A DNA stretch of 41,924 nt from Pseudomonadota bacterium (GTDB lineage: Bacteria; Desulfobacterota; Desulfobulbia; Desulfobulbales; Desulfocapsaceae): NCBI GenBank assembly GCA_023412495.1, contig JAEYNP010000049.1, forward strand, positions 1-41,924, written 5' to 3'. Positions 17,370 to 27,400 of this stretch are shown piece after piece (position 1 is the first letter of the stretch; each line of letters starts with the position of its first letter). The translations under genes were made by a program, and so were the position numbers. Under the pieces are notes generated by a model. It did no database searches. It saw only the letters and a program-made list of their open reading frames with translations, and had not been told where the DNA came from.

Positions 17370-17404
17370 GGGGTGACGAAACCTCTCGAGTGTTCCGCCA
17401 CCCC
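17370..17404. terminator. Terminator between convergent hoxH and RTX gene
   Basis: GGGGTGACG (17370-17378) and CGCCACCCC (17396-17404) form a stem with one mismatch, with a CTCGAG palindrome near the loop. On the minus strand it is followed by TTTCTTTTC, so it is a good terminator for the RTX gene ending at 17417. On the plus strand there is no T-run, so it serves hoxH less well. Confidence 0.6.
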
Positions 17405-17416
17405 ATGGAGTGAAAC

Positions 17417-20400
17417 TTACACTACCGTGAAGAAATCGGCGGTAAGGTCGGCTGGTTTGTTTTTCAGAATGGCGAATTGCACCGCGGCATCGCCACCCTT
17501 GCCATCGGCATCATAATACAGCGCTCCGGTCGTGGTGTTGTATATGACATAATCGTCTACATCATTACCGGCAATTGCCCCATCAGCTTTGAAGAAATTA
17601 TCAGCTGAGAGAATCCCTTTGCTTAAAGAAGAAAAAATGCTCTGAGACAATTCGATACCATCTATTTCCCCAGCGCCACTGGTCGTGAAATCGTTGATCG
17701 TATCTATGTTGTTGATCTTGTTCAACTCGGCATCGAACACAAAGGTATCGGCACCGGTACCTCCGATCAACACGTCGTTGCCGCCCTTGCCGATCAGAAT
17801 ATCGGCGCCTTCACCACCGGAGAGGGTGTTGTTGCGGGAATTGCCAACCAGGGTGTTGTCTTCCACATTACCGGTACCGTTAATGATGCCGGTACCCACA
17901 AGACGCAGTTCTTCGACAAAGTGCTCCAAAACGAAGGAGACACTGCTATAGACCACATCGTACCCGCTGAAATCGACCGGGATATGTCCCCCTCCAGGAG
18001 CATCCCCCATATAGTATTCCCAAACCTTGTCGCTGATGTTATCGACATAATAGGTGTCGTTTCCATCTTGGCCGAAGAGGGTGTCGGCCCCTTTCCCACC
18101 CTGAAGAAGATCGTCGCCTTCGTCACCGAGGAGGAAGTTATTGGCATCGTTACCATACAGCTCATTATTGAGCGTATTGCCATACCCGCTGACCGCATTG
18201 CCGATGAGGATGAGATTTTCGATATTATCGCCAAGCTCGTATCCCTGCATATTGGTTTTGACGGTATCGACGCCCGGTTCATTTAGTTCGACAGCTATAT
18301 CGTAATCGTCTTGCGACAATTTGGTCAGGATGTATGTATCATCACCTTCATGACCATGGAGCGTCGAATTGCCGTTGCCGACCAGGACGTTGTCGAGAGC
18401 GTTGCCATGGCCGGTCACCGCATTCGTGCCGACAAAGGTCAGGTTCTCCAGGACCTCGTTGCCATCTATCAGGTTCAGGTCATTTCGCAGATCGTAGTCA
18501 AAAGTCGTCACCACTGTATCGATGCCGCCGGCATCAATGTTGTTGAGGAATTCAGGAGGGCCATCAAATCGGGTAAAGTAGACTTCAGAAATAATATCAT
18601 CAGGCGAATCGAGCCAGTAGGTATCGTCGCCGCCGCCGCCATAGAGGGTATCGTCGCCGGCCTTGCCATCGAGAACGTTGTTGAAGAAATTACCCACAAT
18701 AACATTCTCCGCTTCATTGCCGGTTCCATTGATCGCCCCGTTGCCGTCCAACAGAAGCATTTCCACGTTGGCGGGCAGGGTATACGTTATATAGCTGTTT
18801 ACCGCGTCCCCCTTGTGTTCATGGCCCAGATGATCGGTAAACACTGGATCATATCCAGAGTGATCCTCAACCAGTTCGACCACCTTATCGCCAATATCGT
18901 CGACCTCGTAAATGTCGTTGCCATTGCCGCCAACCATCGAATCCTTGCCAAGGCCGCCACCTATCCAATCACCGCCTTCGCCGCCGAAGATGGTATCGTT
19001 GCCGGCTCCTCCATTTATATCATCATCACCGCCCTTGCCATCCAGGATATTGTTGACGTTATTGCCATTGATATAGTTGCTATCATCGTTGCCGGTGCCT
19101 TTCTGGGCAGTACCCGAGAGGCTCAATCCTTCAACACCATCGGCAAGTACATAATTGATCGTACTGGTGACATGATCCCAACCGTCATCGGCAGCGTTTT
19201 CAATTACTGCATCGTAACTGCTGTTGACTAGATAGGAGTCGCCGCCAGTTCCTCCGACCATGGTATCGTTGCCGAGACCGCCATCAAGATAATCGTCGCC
19301 ATCGCCGCCGATCAATGTGTCATTGCCAGCATCGCCGGTTAACCAGTCATTTTCGGATGCACCGACTATGGAGTCATTGCCGAGGCCGCCATACATACTA
19401 TTGCCTTCGTCTCCATCCAGGCCAATCAAGGTGTCGTTACCAGAGTCTGCTGAAAACCAACCATAACCGGTGATCGAATCGTTGCCGAGGCCACCGAAAA
19501 AATGGGACCAAGCGTCAGCAAGCCCCTCGATGGTGTCGTTGCCTGCGCCGCCGTCAATCCAGTCGCCACCGCCGTTGCCGGACAAATGGTTATTTCCTGA
19601 GTTTCCGAAAATCTCGTTATAAAAGCTGTTGCCAGAACCATCGATATGGGCCGATCCGATCAGAGTAAGGCCTTCGAGATATTCGTCGTCGGTGTCGGGA
19701 TCGTCGTCCGCAAGAGCGAAGGAGACGGAACTTATTACGCTGTCCCAGCTATTGCCGTCGTCTACAGCCTCAATTACCACATCGCCCAGGCTGTCAACGT
19801 AATATACATCGTCGCCCTCGCCGCCAATCATTACATCATCATCAAGTCCACCATCGAGCGTATCGTTGTACAGGCTACCGCGCAGGGTGTCGTCGCCTGC
19901 CATGCCGTAGAGCGTGTTATAGTCGAATTCACCTCCGGTGATATCGTTGTTGAGTTCATTGCCTTTGCCGTAACCGGACCAGTGCAAGACCAGGTTCTCG
20001 AGATTTGCGCCCAAGGTGTAATTGCCGGATGAGTGCACGGTATCCGTCCCCTGGCCGGCCAGTTCCACTATCGTGTCCTGTCCCCATTGGTTGGCGAGAG
20101 GAGAAATATAGTAGGTGTCGTCACCCACCCCGCCGTACATGGTGTCCTTCCCTTCCCATCCCCTAAAATCATTGCTTTCGCCGTCGAAAACATCGTTGCC
20201 CTTGCCACCGTACATGACATCGTTGCCCTCGTTTCCGATCAGGATATTGTCACCGTCGTCTCCGTCGATACGGTTGTTCAGGCCGTTACCCTCGCCGCGC
20301 AGATTATCGGCAGCCTGACCATCCAAAATAAGATTTTCAAAATCATTGCCACCATTCCAGAGTGACCAGGATACCGAGCTGATCACGGTGTCGATGCCGC

Positions 20401-22483
20401 CACTGGGTTGCCACCTGCTATTGTCGTTCGGATCATATTGAACCTCCCACAAAGCATCGAGAAGATCATCGACGATATAGGTATCGTTGCCATCCCCACC
20501 ATACATCCAGTCGCCTCCGGCACCGCCGTCGATATAATCGTTCCCAGTTCCACCGTAATATATAGAGCCGCTGCCGCTGCCGCCAATCAGGGTATCATTG
20601 CCGGCGCCGCCGTCCATGTAGACTTTCAGGATATCGTAATCCGCATCGGTCTCGCTATCGCGAAGATAGTCGTCGCCGGCGTTGCCGTAGAGACTGCCAA
20701 TGCCGCTGCTACCGTCAATCCTGTCATTGCCGTCGCCGCCAGAGATATCATCCCTGTCGATGCCGCCGATAATGGTATCGTTGCCGGCGCCGCCGGTGAG
20801 ACGACTGCGACCATTGCCGCCGTCTATATAATCATTGCCTTCGTCACCCCAGATCCGGTCATAGCCGTCGCCGCCATAAATCGTATCGTTGCCCAGCCCG
20901 CCATATAAACGATCGTCGTCATTTTGACCGTGCAGTGTATCATTGCCGGCGCCACCATAAATCGTGTCGTTACCGTCTGAACCCAGAAGATGATTGTTGC
21001 CGACGTTGCCGGTTATGGTGTTGTTCGACAAATTGCCAACGCCTTGTATATGACCGGTCCCCAGCAGGGTCAGAATCTCGATGTTCTCGGCAAGGGTATA
21101 GGATGAGGCACTTCGCACCTCATCCCAGCCCTCGTCCAGGTTCTCAACAATTTCGTCATCTTCATTGTCAACGAAATATGTGTCGCTGCCATTGCCGCCG
21201 ATCATGGAGTCGATTCCCGTGCCGCCATCAAGGAGGTTGTCGTCCTCGTTGCCGTGCAAGGTATCGTCGCCAGCCATGCCATAAAGGGAAGATTTACCGT
21301 ACTGGCAGGCAGTGATATCATTGGCTACGGCGTTTCCCTTGCCGATGTTCGCACCATCTATAAGGACCAGATTCTCGAAATTGGCGAGAAGGGTGTAATC
21401 CCTGTTGCTGTAGACGGTATCGGTGCCGGCGTTCGCCGCCTCGATCACCTTATCCAATTTGGGATCGATATAGTAGACATCGTCGCCGGTGCCGCCGTCG
21501 ATCAGGGCGCTGCCCCATCCATAGGAATTTTGATTGAATGTATCGTTCCCGGCTCCGCCGTACAGGCTGTCTTTGCCGCCGTTGCCTTCGAGCCTGTTGT
21601 TGCCGTCATTGCCATAGATTTTATTCGCCAGCCAATGACCGTCACCGTCGATGTCGGCACTGCCGGTTAAAACCAGATTTTCAATTTCATCAGCGTCGAG
21701 ATAATAACTGACGCTGCTCATCACTGTATCCACACCACCTGAAGACCCCTTGTAGTCCCAGACCATATCATTTTCATCGTCGACAATAAAAGTATCATTG
21801 CCGAGGCCACCTGACATGATGTCTGCCCCAATGCCGCCATCCAGGATATCATTCCCCACATCTCCATAGAGATGGTCATTGCCGGCGTTCCCAAGCAGAC
21901 TGTCGTTTCCCACGCCACCAAAAAGGGTGTCATTTCTCTCCCCACCTTCCAAAGTATCGTTGCCAAGACCGCCATCAAAATAGATGCTATAGTCGTCGTT
22001 GCCGACCATGCGGTTATTGAGGCTGTTGCCTTTTGCAGAAGAGGCATCAACGAGTCTTAAATTCTCCACCTGATTGGCCAGCAAAGTGTACCCGTGGAAA
22101 TGAACCTCCACCCAATCGGTTCCGCCCCCTGCAAGTTCCGTGACTGTATCGTTCGGACCATAGACCACAAATGTGTCGTCTCCCGCCCCGCCGATCAACA
22201 GGTTGCCCCCACTGCTGCCGCCAACCAGAGTGTCGTTGCCAACACCGCCATCGAGGACATTGCTGCCTGCCCCGCCTTCCAGGCTGTCGTTGCCGGCTTC
22301 ACCCAAAAGGGTATCGTTCCCATCTCCACCGAAAAATTGGTCATTGTCGTTGCCGCCGTAGAGCATATCGTTCCCGGCATTGCCTGTCAGAGTATCGTGC
22401 CCACCATAACCATACACGATGTCGTTGTCAGGGGAACCGCTGAAGCCGTCGTTAGTGTCGTCAAGAAACCATGATACCGCCAT
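17417..22483 (-). CDS. RTX calcium-binding repeat exoprotein (1688 aa), cargo 1
   Basis: Almost the whole protein consists of hemolysin-type nonapeptides (GGxGNDxLx) alternating with a second, beta-rich unit of the pattern (D)TVxSSxxYxLxxNVENLxLxGxAxxGxGNxLNNxIxGN. There is no Sec signal. The short N-terminus MAVSWFLDDTND and the C-terminal region (from about residue 1570: FVFDAELNKINNIDTINDF, YVIYNTTTGALYYDADG and a hydrophobic FFTVV end) match a T1SS substrate. ATG 22483 is chosen because AAGGAGG precedes it; an upstream in-frame ATG at 22540 has none. Repeats bind Ca2+ and fold outside the cell. No enzymatic domain was seen, so a structural, adhesive or S-layer-like role is possible but unproven. 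It is the last gene of the secretion locus, with the same terminal motif as the RTX protein at 33273-36668. Confidence 0.88.
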   Translation of the reverse strand: MAVSWFLDDTNDGFSGSPDNDIVYGYGGHDTLTGNAGNDMLYGGNDNDQFFGGDGNDTLLGEAGNDSLEGGAGSNVLDGGVGNDTLVGGSSGGNLLIGGAGDDTFVVYGPNDTVTELAGGGTDWVEVHFHGYTLLANQVENLRLVDASSAKGNSLNNRMVGNDDYSIYFDGGLGNDTLEGGERNDTLFGGVGNDSLLGNAGNDHLYGDVGNDILDGGIGADIMSGGLGNDTFIVDDENDMVWDYKGSSGGVDTVMSSVSYYLDADEIENLVLTGSADIDGDGHWLANKIYGNDGNNRLEGNGGKDSLYGGAGNDTFNQNSYGWGSALIDGGTGDDVYYIDPKLDKVIEAANAGTDTVYSNRDYTLLANFENLVLIDGANIGKGNAVANDITACQYGKSSLYGMAGDDTLHGNEDDNLLDGGTGIDSMIGGNGSDTYFVDNEDDEIVENLDEGWDEVRSASSYTLAENIEILTLLGTGHIQGVGNLSNNTITGNVGNNHLLGSDGNDTIYGGAGNDTLHGQNDDDRLYGGLGNDTIYGGDGYDRIWGDEGNDYIDGGNGRSRLTGGAGNDTIIGGIDRDDISGGDGNDRIDGSSGIGSLYGNAGDDYLRDSETDADYDILKVYMDGGAGNDTLIGGSGSGSIYYGGTGNDYIDGGAGGDWMYGGDGNDTYIVDDLLDALWEVQYDPNDNSRWQPSGGIDTVISSVSWSLWNGGNDFENLILDGQAADNLRGEGNGLNNRIDGDDGDNILIGNEGNDVMYGGKGNDVFDGESNDFRGWEGKDTMYGGVGDDTYYISPLANQWGQDTIVELAGQGTDTVHSSGNYTLGANLENLVLHWSGYGKGNELNNDITGGEFDYNTLYGMAGDDTLRGSLYNDTLDGGLDDDVMIGGEGDDVYYVDSLGDVVIEAVDDGNSWDSVISSVSFALADDDPDTDDEYLEGLTLIGSAHIDGSGNSFYNEIFGNSGNNHLSGNGGGDWIDGGAGNDTIEGLADAWSHFFGGLGNDSITGYGWFSADSGNDTLIGLDGDEGNSMYGGLGNDSIVGASENDWLTGDAGNDTLIGGDGDDYLDGGLGNDTMVGGTGGDSYLVNSSYDAVIENAADDGWDHVTSTINYVLADGVEGLSLSGTAQKGTGNDDSNYINGNNVNNILDGKGGDDDINGGAGNDTIFGGEGGDWIGGGLGKDSMVGGNGNDIYEVDDIGDKVVELVEDHSGYDPVFTDHLGHEHKGDAVNSYITYTLPANVEMLLLDGNGAINGTGNEAENVIVGNFFNNVLDGKAGDDTLYGGGGDDTYWLDSPDDIISEVYFTRFDGPPEFLNNIDAGGIDTVVTTFDYDLRNDLNLIDGNEVLENLTFVGTNAVTGHGNALDNVLVGNGNSTLHGHEGDDTYILTKLSQDDYDIAVELNEPGVDTVKTNMQGYELGDNIENLILIGNAVSGYGNTLNNELYGNDANNFLLGDEGDDLLQGGKGADTLFGQDGNDTYYVDNISDKVWEYYMGDAPGGGHIPVDFSGYDVVYSSVSFVLEHFVEELRLVGTGIINGTGNVEDNTLVGNSRNNTLSGGEGADILIGKGGNDVLIGGTGADTFVFDAELNKINNIDTINDFTTSGAGEIDGIELSQSIFSSLSKGILSADNFFKADGAIAGNDVDDYVIYNTTTGALYYDADGKGGDAAVQFAILKNKPADLTADFFTVV

Positions 22484-23100
22484 ACAACCTCCTTCTGTTA
22501 TTTTATGGGGGATGGGGGTGAGGAAGACAAGTTCTTCCATTTAAAAATACGTAAAGATCTGATTATTATAAGAAAGTGCCGGTGCAATCATACTCTGGCA
22601 TTAAGCTCTCCGCCAGTCAATTCTTTTAACAGTTTAATAATAAAATGCATGGTGTACTAACGAGTAGATATTGCAGTGATTTGGTTGAGTGAGGTCGAGG
22701 GTGCCGTGCCGGTTCAACGAGGAATTGGAGTTTTTCCGGTGTTGAGTTGACCTCGCGAAGGACTTTCATTAAAAAGGGAAAACAAAAGAAGTAAACCCTG
22801 AGGGAGGTACCAAAGAACGAGACAGAAACCTGGCACTGTCTCGACAAATGAGAAAAAGAGGGAGCAGAAGCCAACGCAAGGAAAGTCTCCTTGCCAGTAA
22901 CCCGCCTATTCATCCGGCAGTTTCCTCCGATGAAACAATCTTGAGGAGCCCGTTCTTGGTGCTGCTGTCTGAATAAGCTAGCGGCGTTGTGGATTTGAAC
23001 CCGGGAAATAGATTGGAGGAGGAAAGAGAGCTGAACCTAAGCCACAATAAGCAAATCCGACTGCGGGATTTCCACCCTCAGTGGTCATTTTCATATAAAA
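22484..23100. other. Spacer between RTX cargo 1 and glycosyltransferase
   Basis: About 620 bases. It contains the RTX ribosome site and an eight-bp hairpin, CGAGACAG/CTGTCTCG (22818-22843, ten-base loop), of the REP type. An open frame on the minus strand (22626-22913) has no recognised domain or ribosome site and overlaps the hairpin. Short stretches look like decayed sequence, but I cannot name an origin. Base composition is lower in GC than the hox region. Confidence 0.4.
22818..22843. repeat. REP-like palindrome
   Basis: CGAGACAG, a ten-base AAACCTGGCA loop and CTGTCTCG form a perfect eight-bp stem. The form is like repeats associated with Y1/RAYT transposases, but no such gene is in the window and the number of copies is unknown. 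Confidence 0.35.
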
Positions 23101-24297
23101 CTATCGACTCAGAATTGCCATTTGGCGAGCAAGTGTTGATTTTAAATTAAAGTAACTTTTTATTGTTTCCCGAGCATTGCGGCGCAGGTTTACGCAAGTA
23201 TTTCGATTTTCCAAAGCATACAGGACACGGCCAGCGATTTTCTCTGGACTGTGGAAATCCGTAAGTAATCCATTCACCTCGTCGCGTATCACTTCTCTTA
23301 CCGGTTCCGTATCCGACGCTACCAACAGGCAGCCGCAGGACATCGCTTCAAGCGCAGACCATGACAATACAAAAGGTCGTGTCAGGTAGACATGAACATC
23401 GGAACAACGAAGCAATTGGCGGTATTGTCCATAAGGCAGGCTACCGACAAAATGCACTCGATCCGCCGGCAATGGGACACGGTCCAACATCGCCTCTTTC
23501 CAGGTCTTGCCGTCCGATCTTTTTGAGCCATAGCAAATCCGATCCTCACCAGCAATAATGATATGGCAATCAGGATTTTTGTTGAGAATGAGGGGCAGGG
23601 ACTCGATGAATTGCGGAAAACCCCGATACGGTTCCATGCCCCGAGTTGCATAGGTCACGATAGTTTCTCGACCGGTCAAGGGGAGTCCGGGAATGTTCAA
23701 AGAAACTTCCGTGGAGGGAGAAAAATACTCCGTATCGATACCGTCATGCAGGACAGCGATTCGATCGCGGAATACCGGGGGAAATTGTTGCCGCTGCCAC
23801 TGCGATGGAGTAATGCAGAGATCGCAGGACAACAGATCATTGATCATCACGGTATTACGAAGACGGAGTCTGGCACGGTATTGCGTCGACAATGTTTCCT
23901 GGCGATCGAACATTACATCGGGCGAATCGGCATGATAATACCATTCAAAATATCCGATCAATTTTGCTTGAGGGAAAAGATCCCGCGCAAACCAGGTTCC
24001 GCCCCACCCCGAGGCGCCATAGACGACATCAGGGACAAAACCGCGTTTTTTTAAATCCTCGCCGAGAAGCAACATGGCCTCGGCATGGGCCGTAGCCTGA
24101 AGCAGTGGCTGGAATAATTGGCTGTTTTCCTCCGGTGCCTTGCCGAGCTTGTATACGGCTTTTGCCACCCCGGGAATTTCCCACTCAGGTCGTGCATTTT
24201 CCGTGGCGAAAATTACATTGTGACCAGTGCTGCCAAGTAATTGAGCCAAATGGCGAAATTGGGCAGGGAAATTAGGGTGAATGAATAAAACATTCAT
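23101..24297 (-). CDS. GT4-family glycosyltransferase
   Basis: A 398-residue cytoplasmic GT-B fold enzyme. The N-terminal lobe starts MNVLFIHPNFPAQF with the usual PAQFRHLA pattern. The C-terminal lobe has TYATRGMEPYRGF, HIIIAGED, VHFVGSLPYGQY and the donor-binding segment LSWSALEAMSCGCLLVASD, with the conserved Glu of the E-x7-E-type region. Family: retaining transfer of a sugar from a nucleotide donor to glycan, lipid or protein. Lying between RTX genes in a secretion locus, it could glycosylate an exported RTX protein or make an anchoring polysaccharide; this is inference. Other glycan genes are absent nearby. The ATG at 24297 has only a distant GGAGG. Confidence 0.85.
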   Translation of the reverse strand: MNVLFIHPNFPAQFRHLAQLLGSTGHNVIFATENARPEWEIPGVAKAVYKLGKAPEENSQLFQPLLQATAHAEAMLLLGEDLKKRGFVPDVVYGASGWGGTWFARDLFPQAKLIGYFEWYYHADSPDVMFDRQETLSTQYRARLRLRNTVMINDLLSCDLCITPSQWQRQQFPPVFRDRIAVLHDGIDTEYFSPSTEVSLNIPGLPLTGRETIVTYATRGMEPYRGFPQFIESLPLILNKNPDCHIIIAGEDRICYGSKRSDGKTWKEAMLDRVPLPADRVHFVGSLPYGQYRQLLRCSDVHVYLTRPFVLSWSALEAMSCGCLLVASDTEPVREVIRDEVNGLLTDFHSPEKIAGRVLYALENRNTCVNLRRNARETIKSYFNLKSTLARQMAILSR

Positions 24298-24461
24298 TGA
24301 TGCGAAGAGCCTCCATGCATGTCAATGTGGGGTAATCAGCAATTGCCGGTGGTTGCTTTGGGAACTTTCGAAACCGGTAAAAATTTCGAAGGTGGTGTAA
24401 CTGGAGAACTGATATCCAAGGAGATTGCCACAAAAATGGAGTTAACCCATGAAGGTTCGAA

Positions 24462-27400
24462 TTAAACAATATTCTGCGAAACTATAATGATATCGCCTTC
24501 CGTAAGCCTATCTCCGCCAATTTTTGCTATATGCACGGGAGCATACGTGCTATCTTTGCCATCCCGGTCGAAATAAAGCCCACCCGTGGTGGAGGCATAG
24601 AGAAAAACCGCCGTATCAATTGTGCCGCTATCTCTGAGAATCTTGCATTCATCGATAGTTGCGGCGCTAATGAATCGTGATTCTCCCTCGACCTGCAAAT
24701 CGGTCAAGCGCGTATCATCTCCAAGATCTCCGAAGCCGAAATTCGAATCGAGAAAGGCGACAACATCCCTCCCGGTTTTGAAATCCTCTATCGTATTCCG
24801 ATTGTAAGGATTATTGATACTGTCACCTTCATTGGGGTGCTCAAAGTAAAAAGTATCTTTTCCCCCGCCTCCGTTCATGACATCGTAGGCGCCGAGCCCG
24901 CCGTGCAGGATATCGTCATTGTCTCCACCAAAGAGACTATCTTCGTCGTCTCCCCCGTGGAGGGTATCGTTGCCTTGCTTCCCCTCCAGGGAGTCCGCTC
25001 CCTCTTCGCCATACATGAGGTCATTTCCCCATCCCCCCGTCAGGATATCCTTGCCATCACCGCCATACATCTCGTCATCGTCATTGCCCCCATCCAACGA
25101 ATCGGCGTCAGCCCCTCCCCTGAGCAAGTCATTGCCCATGCCGCCCATGATCGTATCATTTCCACTCCCGCCGTAGAGTTCATCATGTCCGCCCTGGCCT
25201 TCGAGAAAATCCATCCCATCAAAGCCAAAGACCCTTTCGCTGGCATCAGATCCGATAAGCCTCTCTATGGCTGAGCCTGTCCCCGTCGCATCAGTACCAA
25301 ATATATCAGTTGCCCGTACTTTTCCCGTCCACCCATCAGGCAGACCGTCGGTTTCGTTATCAAGAAATCTTTGGAAATAAACAGTCGGTGCCACTTGGGA
25401 TCTCCCGCTTGCGACGGTTCCATTTAACGAATCTCCTATCTGAAGATGGAGATGAACCGCCATACCTTTTGGGCCGCCTGTGTTACCTGCGTTTCCTAGA
25501 ACTGTCCCTCGATCGACATGGTCGTCCTTGTTTACAGAAACGCTTTCAAGGTGAGCATATGTGGCGTAAAATGTCCTCCCATTAACAGTGTATTCGACTG
25601 TTACAGTATTTCCATACGAGCCATCACCATTGTTTCTCCCTTTTGTGACGCCTTTTACCGTTCCTCCATCGAATAAAGAAAACACATCACTATTTTCAGA
25701 AATATCCAACGCAAATTTGGCATTGGAATCGGATACGACCTGCCCATCTATCCCATGGCTGAATTCTGTATTATATCCCTGCGCATACTTTGTTGCACTT
25801 GCAGGAAACTGGTCTGCTTTTACTGGCAATAGGCTTTTAATTGCATCAGGAATAGTTCCTGATGTTGCAAACCGCGCATCCCGAACACCAAGGCCAGAAA
25901 AATCATTGAGTACATCGTCGTTCATTCGAATTTCATATTCACACCCAGCTTCAAGAGCTGTCGCGAAATTCACTATGATCCTGTTTGCAATCACATTGAA
26001 GGATGACATAGGATCTGCAACATCCGGATCTTTTGTCAGGTTTAAAAAGTCAATCGTTCCGGGATTAGCAGATATTTTCGAAACAGCCTGATCAAAAGTC
26101 ATTGTGACCTGGGTTCTCTCATTATTCACTGCAACACTGACTAATTTCGGTCCGTTGTTCGAAGTTGCTGCAGAAGGCAGATACTGCCCGACATTATGTT
26201 CCAGATCAACCTGTACGCCCGTTTTGTTGACGGTGTTGTTGAGGGTTACGGTTTGGACGGTTGATGTGGCGCCGGTGATGGTGATTTGCCCGCTTGTCTG
26301 GCCGTCTTTAATGGAGAGAACCGGCGGATTACCCGTCAGCCCTCCGCTGACGGTATACGTGAGTCTGATATCCCCCTGGGCTCTAGCCGTGGTTCCGTCG
26401 CTGTTGTAAAGGCCCACGGTGAAGTTGCCTTTGCTGTCGGCGGCAGAGGAAATTCTTAGGAAGACAGTGCCGGCTACTTTGTGCCCTGCATTATCTGCCA
26501 ATGCCAGATTCGTCAGAATCGCATTGTTGCCGGCGCTATCGCGGATTGCCCCACCGGCTCCCAGTGCAAGGGCGCTGGTTCCGATGGAAACGCCATTACT
26601 GTCGGCATCGGTTGCCTGAACCGTGTATTCATAGGTAAGGGTATTCGTGCCACTGCCACTGATGTACTTGGTCGGCCTTATTGTGTTTCCGCCAATATTC
26701 AACTTGACATAAGGGTTGCCTGTGACATTCACCGCCTCATTGAATGTTGCGGCCATCCGGATGATATCGCCTGCAGAATAGGTGTTATCCGTTCCGGGAT
26801 CGGAGACGATGGCAAGCCCGGTCAGGGTGGGGATGCCGCCGGTCTCAACTACAATATTCCTGTAGTCCCATAGATTGTGGCCCTCTGGCAGAGTGGTGTC
26901 GGTCATGGCATTGCCGGCCAGGTCGTGCACCGATCCGGCGGCGAAACTGGTAATCCGTAGATCGGCGCTGTGGTCTCCCGCGCCGACGGTGTATTTGCCG
27001 GTCAGCGTCTTGCTGTCGGCGACGGTCTTCAGGGTGATCACGACACCGGTGTCCAGCGTCACGGCAAAATTCGAGCCGGCCTGCACCACCTCGCTCATCT
27101 GGGCGGTGATGTTGATCACTTCCCCTTCCCGGTAGGTCCGGCTGTTGGAAGTGGAGGTGAAGCCCGTGACGGTCGGCGCATCGCTATCTTCATCCGTCAG
27201 GCGGGTAATGATATCTTCGACACGCAAGGGGGTCTTTCGCCCGGTGAGTTCAATGACGGTATTGTCAAAATCCTGGCCACGGCCCTTGCCTTTGATTGTC
27301 AACCAACCATCCTTGCCATTCGTGAAAAATACAGCCACATTGTTCAATGCGGCATCGCCGCGGATTGCCGAGAGGGTATTGGCAGCACTCCCTTTCCAAG

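Noticed and set aside
17685..22474. Long plus-strand open frames opposite RTX cargo 1 (for example 18311-19231)
   Set aside because: They are antisense shadows caused by the repeated Gly-Asn-Asp codon pattern, have Ile/Val/Ala-rich low-complexity products and lack ribosome sites.
22626..22913. 95-codon minus-strand open frame in the RTX1/GT spacer
   Set aside because: No recognised domain, no ribosome site, and it overlaps a REP-like hairpin. Composition is unlike the real genes of the window.
22985..23010. tRNA-like TTCAAATCC segment on the minus strand (CCGGGTTCAAATCCAC)
   Set aside because: The flanking bases do not form the five-bp T-stem and no acceptor or anticodon stem can be built around it. 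It could be an attachment-site relic, but there is no integrase.
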